From: SFLA01 sp964485815
Lineage (GTDB): Bacteria; Bacillota; Clostridia; Oscillospirales; CAG-382
Assembly (NCBI GenBank): GCA_964485815.1
Contig: CAZAJX010000020.1
Coordinates: forward strand, 1-38,426
Length of the DNA: 38,426 nt
Direction of reading: 5' to 3'
Every line of letters begins with the position of its first letter. Position 1 is the first letter of the stretch. Both the position numbers and the translations under genes were made by a program. The notes below the pieces were generated by a model, which was given only the letters and a program-made list of their open reading frames with translations, had not been told where the DNA came from and did no database searches. Positions 23,244 through 29,768 of this stretch are shown here, piece by piece.

Positions 23244-24089
23244 TTAAAATATAATACTTGTAATAATTCCGGAAATTATACCGCACCCATACAGAATTGC
23301 GGTTAAGACTAAATTCTCTTTTATTCGTTTATTTGCTTTATAAAGAACGATGAGTCCTACACCCGCATTAACGCTTAACCCCGAAATCAATTGTCCAAGG
23401 CTAATTGCGTTTTCAACATACAGATCTGTAAGTAAAATCGATGACGAGCAGTTCGGAATCAAACCGATCAGTCCCGTGATCAGTTCGCCGAGAACGGGCT
23501 TTGTGATAACAATATCCGAAAGTCTGTCCTCTCCCAGAAGTTCAACCGAAACGTTTATAACCGCAGTTATTATAAAAACAATAAGGATAATTTTCAACGT
23601 ATGCTTTATTGCGGAAACAAATATACCGTCGTGATTACACTTGCAGTTTTCTTCCTTGCACATACATTCAATAGAGCGTACATTTCTTCTTCGATATATC
23701 AGATCAACAATGAACCCAAAGAGAACACCGAAGAAAAACTTAATTCCCAGTATTAACAGGATCTCCTTGGCAGGAACCGATGACGATATAAGTATCGGAA
23801 GCATTTCATCAGACGTCGCAAGAAATACCGCTATCAATGTTCCTGCAGAAATCGTACCTACGGCAAACAAAGATGCCGCAGCACCGGAAAAACCACACTG
23901 AGGGATAATTCCTACAAGTCCGCCTAAAATCGGTCCTGCTTTTCCTGATTTCTCCATCAACTTGGTCACTTTGTCGCTCGCTTTGTGCTCAATAAGTTCA
24001 ATTATCAAGTATGTTACAAACAATATCGGCAGAACTATAGCCGTATCTTTTAAAGCGTGTATAAAAGAATGTTTGATTATTTCAAGCAT
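23244..24089 (-). CDS. ArsP_2-type putative heavy-metal/arsenic efflux permease
   Basis: A 281-residue membrane protein made of two similar halves, about eight to ten helices. Each half has a paired proline-cysteine signature, VGIIPQCGFSGAAASLFA near residues 58-75 and IGLIPNCSSSILLTDLY near 210-226, which is characteristic of the ArsP_2 '10TM putative efflux' family. The cytoplasmic loop between halves carries ECMCKEENCKCNHDG (about 144-158), a C-x-C-x4-C-x-C cluster suited to binding a soft metal. The substrate may be a metal or metalloid ion but is not shown. It follows oadA by 76 bases. Confidence 0.8.
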   Translation of the reverse strand: MLEIIKHSFIHALKDTAIVLPILFVTYLIIELIEHKASDKVTKLMEKSGKAGPILGGLVGIIPQCGFSGAAASLFAVGTISAGTLIAVFLATSDEMLPILISSSVPAKEILLILGIKFFFGVLFGFIVDLIYRRRNVRSIECMCKEENCKCNHDGIFVSAIKHTLKIILIVFIITAVINVSVELLGEDRLSDIVITKPVLGELITGLIGLIPNCSSSILLTDLYVENAISLGQLISGLSVNAGVGLIVLYKANKRIKENLVLTAILYGCGIISGIITSIIF

Positions 24090-24165
24090 TTATAATGTTC
24101 CTTGTCTGTTAAACAATGTACCCCTGCCCTGCCAAATCTGACAGAGCAGGGGGATTTTGTATTTA

Positions 24166-25575
24166 TTACTTAACTTCGTGGATATTAACGTGATACTTCG
24201 CATCTGCGGCGCTTGCAAGAGCAGCAGCAACCTTGTCGCCTTCATTTCTCTTTTCAAAGAACTTTGTGGCAACCTGATCGAACAGAGCGTAGGTAAGAAC
24301 GTCTTCTTCCTGCTTTACGTACTGAGCGCACTTAGCACGGAGAGTATCAAGCTCGGGCTTGATATTGTCTGCGGGACGGCAAGTAATAGCTTCTTCGTCG
24401 CCGATTATCTTCTTTCTGAAATCGGGATCGATATCAACAGGAGTCTTACCGTAATCTCCGCGTACAACGCCCTTGAATTCCTTGGTTACGGTCTTATAAC
24501 GCTCACCCATAAGAACGTTAAATACTGCCTGAGTACCAACGATCTGAGAGGTAGGAGTTACGAGAGGAACCTGACCTGCGTCAGCGCGTACTCTGGGAAC
24601 TTCTTCAAGAACCTCCTGAAGCTTGTCAGCCTTGCCTGCCTGCTTAAGCTGGGAGAGAAGGTTGGAAAGCATTCCGCCGGGAACCTGATAAATAAGACCG
24701 TTTACATTTACTTTGAGCATCTTGGGATCGAGCTGACCGCTGGCAATGTACTTCTCACGGAGAGTGTTGAAATATTCAGCAGCTTCGTTGATCTTTGCAA
24801 GATCCAGACCGGTATCAAATGGAGTGCCCTGGAAGGTAGCAACGATAGGCTCCGTAGGAGGCTGAGAAGTACCGCCTGCAAGAGGAGAAAGTGCGGTGTC
24901 AACTACGTCCACGCCTGCTTCAACCGCCTTCATAATGGTCATAGAAGCGATACCTGCGGTATAGTGTGTGTGAAGCTGAACGGGAATGTTGCAGATAGAC
25001 TTGATAGCAGTTACGAGATCGTAAGCATCGTAAGGCTTGAGAAGACCTGCCATATCCTTTATACAGATAGAATCTGCACCCATTTCTTCAAGAGTCTTGG
25101 CATATTTTGCAAAGTATTCGTTAGTGAAAACTTCGCCGGTAGTATAGGAAAGACAAGCCTGAACGTGTCCTCCCTCTTTCTTAGTTGCATCAATAGCGGT
25201 CTTAAGGTTTCTGGGATCGTTAAGTGCATCAAAGATTCTAATTATATCAATACCGTTTGCAATAGACTTCTGTACGAAGTATTCAACAACGTCATCTGCA
25301 TAGTGTCTGTAACCGAGGATATTCTGACCACGGAACAGCATCTGCAATTTGGTGTTTTTGGCATGATCACGGATGGTACGAAGTCTCTGCCAAGGATCCT
25401 CATTAAGGAAGCGCAGACAAGAGTCAAACGTAGCTCCGCCCCAAGCCTCAAGAGAATGATAGCCAACCTGATCAAGAATATCAAGAGCAGGAAGCATTTC
25501 TTCAGTGGTCATTCTGGTAGCGATAAGCGACTGGTGAGAGTCACGAAGAATTGTTTCAGTTATTTTAAGTGCCAT
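24166..25575 (-). CDS. oadA: Oxaloacetate decarboxylase alpha subunit (carboxyltransferase, no biotin domain)
   Basis: Transfers the carboxyl group of oxaloacetate to biotin. The 469-residue protein has a TIM-barrel carboxyltransferase domain opening with TETILRDSHQSLIATRM. The metal-binding LHTHYTAG lies near 205-212, the KDMAG segment with the catalytic Lys near 175, and a PYC_OADA-type conserved region fills the last 160 residues. It lacks the C-terminal biotin domain of classical enterobacterial OadA; here that is the separate gene at 26824. A pyruvate carboxylase subunit B is an alternative, but the membrane OadB and OadG neighbours favour the sodium-pumping decarboxylase. The ATG follows CGGAGGT. 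Confidence 0.93.
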   Translation of the reverse strand: MALKITETILRDSHQSLIATRMTTEEMLPALDILDQVGYHSLEAWGGATFDSCLRFLNEDPWQRLRTIRDHAKNTKLQMLFRGQNILGYRHYADDVVEYFVQKSIANGIDIIRIFDALNDPRNLKTAIDATKKEGGHVQACLSYTTGEVFTNEYFAKYAKTLEEMGADSICIKDMAGLLKPYDAYDLVTAIKSICNIPVQLHTHYTAGIASMTIMKAVEAGVDVVDTALSPLAGGTSQPPTEPIVATFQGTPFDTGLDLAKINEAAEYFNTLREKYIASGQLDPKMLKVNVNGLIYQVPGGMLSNLLSQLKQAGKADKLQEVLEEVPRVRADAGQVPLVTPTSQIVGTQAVFNVLMGERYKTVTKEFKGVVRGDYGKTPVDIDPDFRKKIIGDEEAITCRPADNIKPELDTLRAKCAQYVKQEEDVLTYALFDQVATKFFEKRNEGDKVAAALASAADAKYHVNIHEVK

Positions 25576-25591
25576 TAATAATTACCTCCGA

Positions 25592-26788
25592 TTATCTGAA
25601 AATTGTGAGGAATACTCCGGCTGCTACTGCAGAACCGATAACGCCGGAAACGTTGGGACCCATAGCGTGCATAAGGAGGAAGTTGGAAGGATTTGCTTTC
25701 TGTCCTTCAACCTGAGAAACACGGGCCGCCATAGGAACAGCAGAAACACCTGCGGAACCGATAAGAGGATTGATCTTACCACCGGTACATACATACATAA
25801 TCTTGCCGAAGACTACGCCGCCTGCGGTCGCAAACGCAAATGCACAGAGACCGAGAATAAGAATGCCGAGGGGGCTGGTAAGAAAACTCTCGGAATTAAA
25901 GAAGGATTCTGCGGTAGCGGTTGCACCGACAGAAACACCGAGAAGGATAGTAACGATATTGCAAAGCTCGTTTTGCATGGTCTTTGCAATTCTGTCAACA
26001 ACGCCGCTTACTCTTGCGAGGTTACCGAGCATAAGTGCGCCGATAAGAGGAGTAGCATCTGGAAGGATGAAGCATATAATAAGAGTACAAATTACAGGGA
26101 AAAGCACTTCTTCTGTCTTAGAAACAGGACGAAGCTGTTCCATTTTAACAGAACGTTCTTTCTTGGTAGTAAGCATTCTCATTATAGGAGGCTGGATCAA
26201 AGGAACCAACGCCATATAAGAATACGCAGCTATAGCGATTGCGCCGAGGAGGTTGGGAGCAAGTTCTTTGGTAACGAGGATAGCAGTGGGACCGTCCGCA
26301 CCACCTATAATACCGATAGCAGCAGCTTCAAGAGAAGAGAAGCCAAGCAACATTGCGCCTACGAAAGCTGCGAATACACCAAACTGAGCGGCAGCACCGA
26401 GAAGCAAGCTCTTGGGATTTGCAATAAGAGGCTTGAAGTCGGTCATAGCGCCAACGCCCATGAAAATAAGGCAAGGATAGATACCCAGCTTAACGCCGAG
26501 ATAGAGGTAGTCAAGCAGACCGCCGTGAGCGGCAAGCTCAGACCAATTGATGTTGGCACTGGATTCCTGAACAAAGTAGTTCATATGGAATATTTCGCCA
26601 ACGGGAATGTTGGTAAGGAACATACCGAACGCAATGGGGAGCAAAAGAAGAGGCTCAAATTTGAACTTAATGGCAAGAACCATAAGTGCAAAGGAAATGA
26701 GTATCATAACAACAGAACCCCAGGTAAAGTTGTCAATGCCTAATGCAGATGCGTTGAGTATGCCTTTAATGGTTTCAACTATAAACAT
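25592..26788 (-). CDS. oadB: Sodium ion-translocating decarboxylase beta subunit, OadB
   Basis: A 398-residue membrane protein that decarboxylates carboxybiotin and pumps Na+ outward. About nine to eleven helices are visible. The signature GGADGPTAI (about 168-176), with the Asp known to be essential for Na+ transport, is present, as is the later GLCAFAFATAGGVVFGK segment. N-terminal FLTNIPVGEIF and C-terminal NPLIGSAGVSAVPMAARV are also family-typical. It is 36 bases after the biotin carrier gene and 17 bases before oadA. A methylmalonyl-CoA or glutaconyl-CoA decarboxylase would use the same subunit, but the adjacent oadA points to oxaloacetate. Confidence 0.95.
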   Translation of the reverse strand: MFIVETIKGILNASALGIDNFTWGSVVMILISFALMVLAIKFKFEPLLLLPIAFGMFLTNIPVGEIFHMNYFVQESSANINWSELAAHGGLLDYLYLGVKLGIYPCLIFMGVGAMTDFKPLIANPKSLLLGAAAQFGVFAAFVGAMLLGFSSLEAAAIGIIGGADGPTAILVTKELAPNLLGAIAIAAYSYMALVPLIQPPIMRMLTTKKERSVKMEQLRPVSKTEEVLFPVICTLIICFILPDATPLIGALMLGNLARVSGVVDRIAKTMQNELCNIVTILLGVSVGATATAESFFNSESFLTSPLGILILGLCAFAFATAGGVVFGKIMYVCTGGKINPLIGSAGVSAVPMAARVSQVEGQKANPSNFLLMHAMGPNVSGVIGSAVAAGVFLTIFR

Positions 26789-26823
26789 CTGTCAATCTCC
26801 TTCTATTAAATATCAAGCGGAAA

Positions 26824-27243
26824 TTAACCGATAACGTAAAGAAGGTCGCCGGAGTTAACGGAAGCGCCCTCGTTAACAGAAACAGAAGCCACGGTGCCGT
26901 CTACGGGAGAAACTATGTCATTTTCCATTTTCATAGCTTCAATAACGCAGAGAACATCGCCGGCCTTAACAGCCTGTCCTGCCTTGGCAACAACCTTAAG
27001 TACGGTGCCGGGCAGAGGAGAAGTTACTTTCTCTCCACCTGCGGGAACTGCTGCGGGTGCAGGGGCAGCGGCAGGAGCGGGTGCTGCTACGGGAGCAGGT
27101 GCTGCTGCGGGTGCAGGTGCTGCTGCGGGAGCGGGTGCTGCTGCGGGAGCTGCCTTGGGAGTATATACTTCGTTGGGGTTAGCATCCTCAACGACTACTT
27201 CGTATTTTGTACCGTTCACGGTGATGATGTACTTTTTAGCCAT
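26824..27243 (-). CDS. Biotin carboxyl carrier protein of the decarboxylase
   Basis: A 139-residue biotin carrier. Residues 1-30 form a short N-terminal part. A flexible Ala/Pro linker (about 31-68) follows, and then a biotinyl domain of about 70 residues containing EAMKMEN, with K105 the biotin attachment site. It would carry the carboxyl group from OadA in the cytoplasm to OadB in the membrane. The linker is encoded by imperfect 18-base repeats. The ATG follows AAGGAG. Similar separate carriers are called MmdC or GcdC in related complexes; oadA next door suggests the oxaloacetate enzyme. Confidence 0.94.
   Translation of the reverse strand: MAKKYIITVNGTKYEVVVEDANPNEVYTPKAAPAAAPAPAAAPAPAAAPAPVAAPAPAAAPAPAAVPAGGEKVTSPLPGTVLKVVAKAGQAVKAGDVLCVIEAMKMENDIVSPVDGTVASVSVNEGASVNSGDLLYVIG
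27041..27152. repeat. Imperfect 18-base tandem repeats coding the Ala/Pro linker
   Basis: Units resembling GGTGCTGCTGCGGGAGCR recur about five to six times inside the biotin carrier gene. They encode repeated Ala-Pro-Ala-Ala units of the hinge. Copy number may vary between strains. Confidence 0.8.
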
Positions 27244-27255
27244 TTTAAATTCTCC

Positions 27256-27801
27256 TTAATCGATTTGTGTAATAGAAATAACATTAAACGCACATTCGCT
27301 TTCGCCTCTTGCGGCTGCGATAGCTGCGGTTGCAACAGCAACGACTTCTTCTTCGTTGTTCGCCGCCGCTACAGGCGCTGCTACAGGTGTTGCAACGGAA
27401 GTAGGCGCGGAAACGGCTTTTTCAGCAGTTTTCTCTGCTTTTTTGGAGCCGCGACCGAATATAAGCGGAAAAACATAAAGGATTGCCATAAGCACGATGA
27501 GTACTGCGAATACTACTATCATACCTACAAGGGTAACCTTTCCGCCGTGAATAAGTCGTTCAATCGTAGTTCCTTCGCCGCGTTCGATTACTTCAAAAAT
27601 AGTTTCACCGTTTTCGGCAACAGAATTGTCTGCTACGGATTCTTCCTGTGCAGGCTCAGAAACTGCATCTTCAGCAAAAGCGACAACAGATGTCATAGCG
27701 ATCACCATCATTACAGCAAGCAAAGCACACACAAGTTTTTTGCAGTTGGATGACAAGATACGTACACTTCCCTTCCGGACAGAACGTTTTCTCTTTCCCA
27801 T
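27256..27801 (-). CDS. OadG-type gamma subunit of the sodium-pumping decarboxylase
   Basis: A 181-residue protein with one OadG_beta-type membrane helix (about residues 88-112, GGKVTLVGMIVVFAVLIVLMA) and a C-terminal EEEVVAVATAAIAAARG helix typical of the family, joined by an Ala/Pro-rich linker. Unlike short gamma subunits it has an N-terminal signal-like segment (basic residues, then a hydrophobic stretch at about 23-43 ending AFA). About 40 acidic residues follow that would lie outside the membrane. OadG holds the alpha and beta subunits together. The start at 27801 has only a weak ribosome binding site, so a start a few codons later is possible. Confidence 0.85.
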   Translation of the reverse strand: MGKRKRSVRKGSVRILSSNCKKLVCALLAVMMVIAMTSVVAFAEDAVSEPAQEESVADNSVAENGETIFEVIERGEGTTIERLIHGGKVTLVGMIVVFAVLIVLMAILYVFPLIFGRGSKKAEKTAEKAVSAPTSVATPVAAPVAAANNEEEVVAVATAAIAAARGESECAFNVISITQID

Positions 27802-27826
27802 TCTATCCCATTTTATTTATGGAATT

Positions 27827-27855
27827 ATATTACATCATATTTAAGAAAAAATCAA
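27827..27855 (-). promoter_or_regulatory. Candidate promoter of the oad operon
   Basis: Minus strand TTGATT (27850-27855), 17 bases, TAATAT (27827-27832), 26 bases upstream of the OadG start. Matches to consensus are moderate. Confidence 0.5.
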
Positions 27856-27895
27856 TACAAATTTCACAACATATTGTATTTTTTGTAAAAACCAC

Positions 27896-27924
27896 TTGTC
27901 TAAAACCAAAAGATATGGTAATAT
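27896..27924 (+). promoter_or_regulatory. Candidate promoter of hpt with flanking inverted repeat
   Basis: TTGTCT (27896-27901), 17 bases, TAATAT (27919-27924). A 10-base inverted repeat, ACAACATATT (27866-27875) and AATATGTTGT (27920-27929), brackets it, the right arm covering the -10 box. Confidence 0.45.
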
Positions 27925-27956
27925 GTTGTAAAATATTCACAAGGCGGTAATTTGTA

Positions 27957-28505
27957 ATGCACGAGCTTGAACAAAATATAGACCATATCCTTCTCACAGA
28001 AGAACAAATTCAAAACAAAGTACGCGAAATCGCAGAGCAGATTTCAAAAGATTACGAAGGCAAGCAGTTGCTTCTCGTAGGCATACTTAAGGGTTCTATG
28101 CCTTTTATGGCTGACCTTATGCGCTATCTTTCCATAAACGCAAGGATCGACTTTATGAGCGTGTCTTCTTACGGCGACGGCACCGTTTCCAGCGGTCAGG
28201 TACGTATTATTCTCGATCTTAACAAGCCTATCGAAAATTACGATCTGCTTATCGTCGAAGATATTCTTGACAGCGGCGCAACCCTTTCATACATCAGAGA
28301 ATGGCTTTCTATAAGAAAACCCCGTTCTTTCAAGATCGCTACCCTGCTTGATAAGCCCGCTCGCAGAAAAGCAGACATCTATGCAGATTACAGCTGCTTC
28401 GATATTCCCGATGAATTCGTTGTCGGCTACGGACTTGATTACGCAGAAGATTACCGCAACCTCCCCTATATCGGCGTATTAAAGAGAGAAGTTTACGAAA
28501 AATAA
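27957..28505 (+). CDS. hpt: Hypoxanthine phosphoribosyltransferase
   Basis: Salvages hypoxanthine and guanine to IMP and GMP using PRPP. The 182-residue protein has the bacterial HPRT length. The PRPP-binding motif VEDILDSGATLSYI lies near residues 100-113, with the two acidic residues that hold ribose and magnesium. GILKGSMPFMADLMR (about 43-57) and a late FVVGYGLDYAEDYRNLPYIGVL segment are typical of the family. The ATG at 27957 follows AAGGCGG. It is a single gene ended by a strong terminator, divergent from the oad operon. Confidence 0.95.
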   Translation: MHELEQNIDHILLTEEQIQNKVREIAEQISKDYEGKQLLLVGILKGSMPFMADLMRYLSINARIDFMSVSSYGDGTVSSGQVRIILDLNKPIENYDLLIVEDILDSGATLSYIREWLSIRKPRSFKIATLLDKPARRKADIYADYSCFDIPDEFVVGYGLDYAEDYRNLPYIGVLKREVYEK

Positions 28506-28520
28506 AATATACAAAAAATT

Positions 28521-28555
28521 ACAGCACGGTTCACTTTAAGTCCCGTGCTGTTTTT
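28521..28555 (+). terminator. Rho-independent terminator of hpt
   Basis: ACAGCACGG and CCGTGCTGT form a 9-base-pair stem with a 13-base loop, followed by TTTTT. Confidence 0.85.
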
Positions 28556-28583
28556 AATATCCGACAAGTGTTGCTGCTTTTTC

Positions 28584-29297
28584 TCATAGCAGCTTCTTTT
28601 TAAAAATTACGTGATGGAAAAACGCCACATTTCGCAGTTCATCTGTTTTTTCGGCAGCGCACTCAAGCTCAAACATATCTTTTTGCCAATTATCATTGTA
28701 TTTTATATCATTACTTTGAAGACCATAAAAGGTGCGTACTCCAAATATTGCTTCAAGAGTAAACATATTTTCGCAATATCTTATAAGATCTTCCGTGGAA
28801 TACTCGTTTATTTCGCCGAAATTTGCGGATTCAATATTCTCACCGCGCAAAAGAGCCTTTGCCTCTTCCGTATTGTATTCAAAAACCACCTTTTGCATTA
28901 TCTTACCAAATTTGTTATGCTTAACGATCGACAGAGCACCGCCGGGCTTAAGCAAGCGGTGAAATTCACGTAGCAGTTCTGCGCGCGATTCCATGTACTC
29001 AAGCACATTATGACACACGATTACATCGAATGAATACGAATTCATATCTCTCAATTTATCTATACTGCCGCAGAGCTGACGGTATTCATTGGTAAGTACT
29101 CTGTGAATCAATAATTGTTCGTTTGGCTCAACTGCAGTTACAGTATTACTTTCCGCCAGCTTATTCGCAGTAACTCCCAATCCGCTGCCAAAATCCAGAA
29201 TATCTTTACCCGAATAATCTAAATTGTGCCAAATCAATTTATAGAACAATTGTCCCCAAGGCGAACGGACATACTCAAGATATTTTTCTGCGTTCAT
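28584..29297 (-). CDS. Class I SAM-dependent methyltransferase
   Basis: A 237-residue Rossmann-fold methyltransferase. Motif I, DILDFGSGLGVTANKLAE, lies near residues 32-49 and binds S-adenosylmethionine. An acidic VEPNEQ at the end of strand 2 binds its ribose. FDVIVCHNVLEYM near 97-109 is motif IV, and LLKPGGALSIVKHNK is the usual strand 5 segment. The substrate is unknown. The C-terminal 80 residues look variable. I use the ATG at 29297 after AGGTGAG; the in-frame GTG at 29306 lies inside that site. Its promoter carries a palindrome. Confidence 0.87.
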   Translation of the reverse strand: MNAEKYLEYVRSPWGQLFYKLIWHNLDYSGKDILDFGSGLGVTANKLAESNTVTAVEPNEQLLIHRVLTNEYRQLCGSIDKLRDMNSYSFDVIVCHNVLEYMESRAELLREFHRLLKPGGALSIVKHNKFGKIMQKVVFEYNTEEAKALLRGENIESANFGEINEYSTEDLIRYCENMFTLEAIFGVRTFYGLQSNDIKYNDNWQKDMFELECAAEKTDELRNVAFFHHVIFKKKLL

Positions 29298-29317
29298 TTT
29301 ACTCACCTACCAATCAA

Positions 29318-29355
29318 CTTTTTATGATGATATCATAAAAAGACAGATTTTTCAA
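29318..29355 (-). promoter_or_regulatory. Methyltransferase promoter with a 25-base palindrome over the -10 box
   Basis: Minus strand TTGAAA (29350-29355), 17 bases, TATCAT (29327-29332). The palindrome CTTTTTATGAT-GAT-ATCATAAAAAG (29318-29342) has perfect 11-base arms and covers the -10 box, as a repressor operator would. Confidence 0.62.
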
Positions 29356-29382
29356 CCGATATATGATACTTTTCTTTTCCTT

Positions 29383-29411
29383 TTGACAAATACAGTTAAA
29401 TGTGATAAGAT
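29383..29411 (+). promoter_or_regulatory. Promoter of the 29445-32938 operon
   Basis: TTGACA (29383-29388), 17 bases, TAAGAT (29406-29411), 33 bases upstream of the first start codon. Confidence 0.72.
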
Positions 29412-29444
29412 ATAAATAATTCAACTCACAGACGAGGCTTCAAT

Positions 29445-29759
29445 ATGAAAAGAAAACCAAACGCTTTTGATATAATTACGCTTGTTTTACTGCTTTACGC
29501 ATTTTCATTGAATCTTTTTGTTTTTGTCCCTATTATGATTGAACAGATAAACTTCGGTGCCGGAACACAATATGAGATGTTCGTTCTGTATTTCTGGCTG
29601 TTTCAATTACTTACGGTTCCCGCCTTGTTGACCGGAATAGTATATACCGTCGTTGCATTTATGAAAAAGTTTAACAAAAGTCTTTTTATTACAAACGTTT
29701 CCATTTTAGCGTTATCGCTGTTATTTATAATTCTTTCTAACATTTTCATTTTTAATTAG
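29445..29759 (+). CDS. Small three-helix membrane protein, unknown function
   Basis: A 104-residue protein with three hydrophobic helices (about residues 10-32, 46-71 and 79-102) and a basic N-terminus, MKRKPN. I know no family for it. The ATG follows a purine-rich ACGAGG segment. Its stop codon overlaps the AGGAG ribosome binding site of the ABC-F gene, so the two are expressed together from the promoter at 29383. No signal of enzymatic activity is visible. Confidence 0.68.
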   Translation: MKRKPNAFDIITLVLLLYAFSLNLFVFVPIMIEQINFGAGTQYEMFVLYFWLFQLLTVPALLTGIVYTVVAFMKKFNKSLFITNVSILALSLLFIILSNIFIFN

Positions 29760-29768
29760 GAGATACTC

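Noticed and set aside
24121..24152. A terminator between oadA and the ArsP_2-type gene
   Set aside because: CCCCTGC and GCAGGGG pair well with further inner pairing, but no T run follows on the minus strand, so termination there is not supported. Attenuation remains possible.
24157..25578. A 473-codon open frame on the plus strand
   Set aside because: It is antisense to the clearly recognisable oadA gene along its whole length, has no ribosome binding site and its translation resembles nothing. It arises from the codon bias of oadA.
25667..26743. A 358-codon plus-strand frame opposite oadB
   Set aside because: Shadow of oadB; the translation is rich in Cys, Arg and Asn with no protein-like pattern.
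27041..27152. A CRISPR or minisatellite array
   Set aside because: The repeats are in frame and simply encode the Ala/Pro hinge of the biotin carrier.
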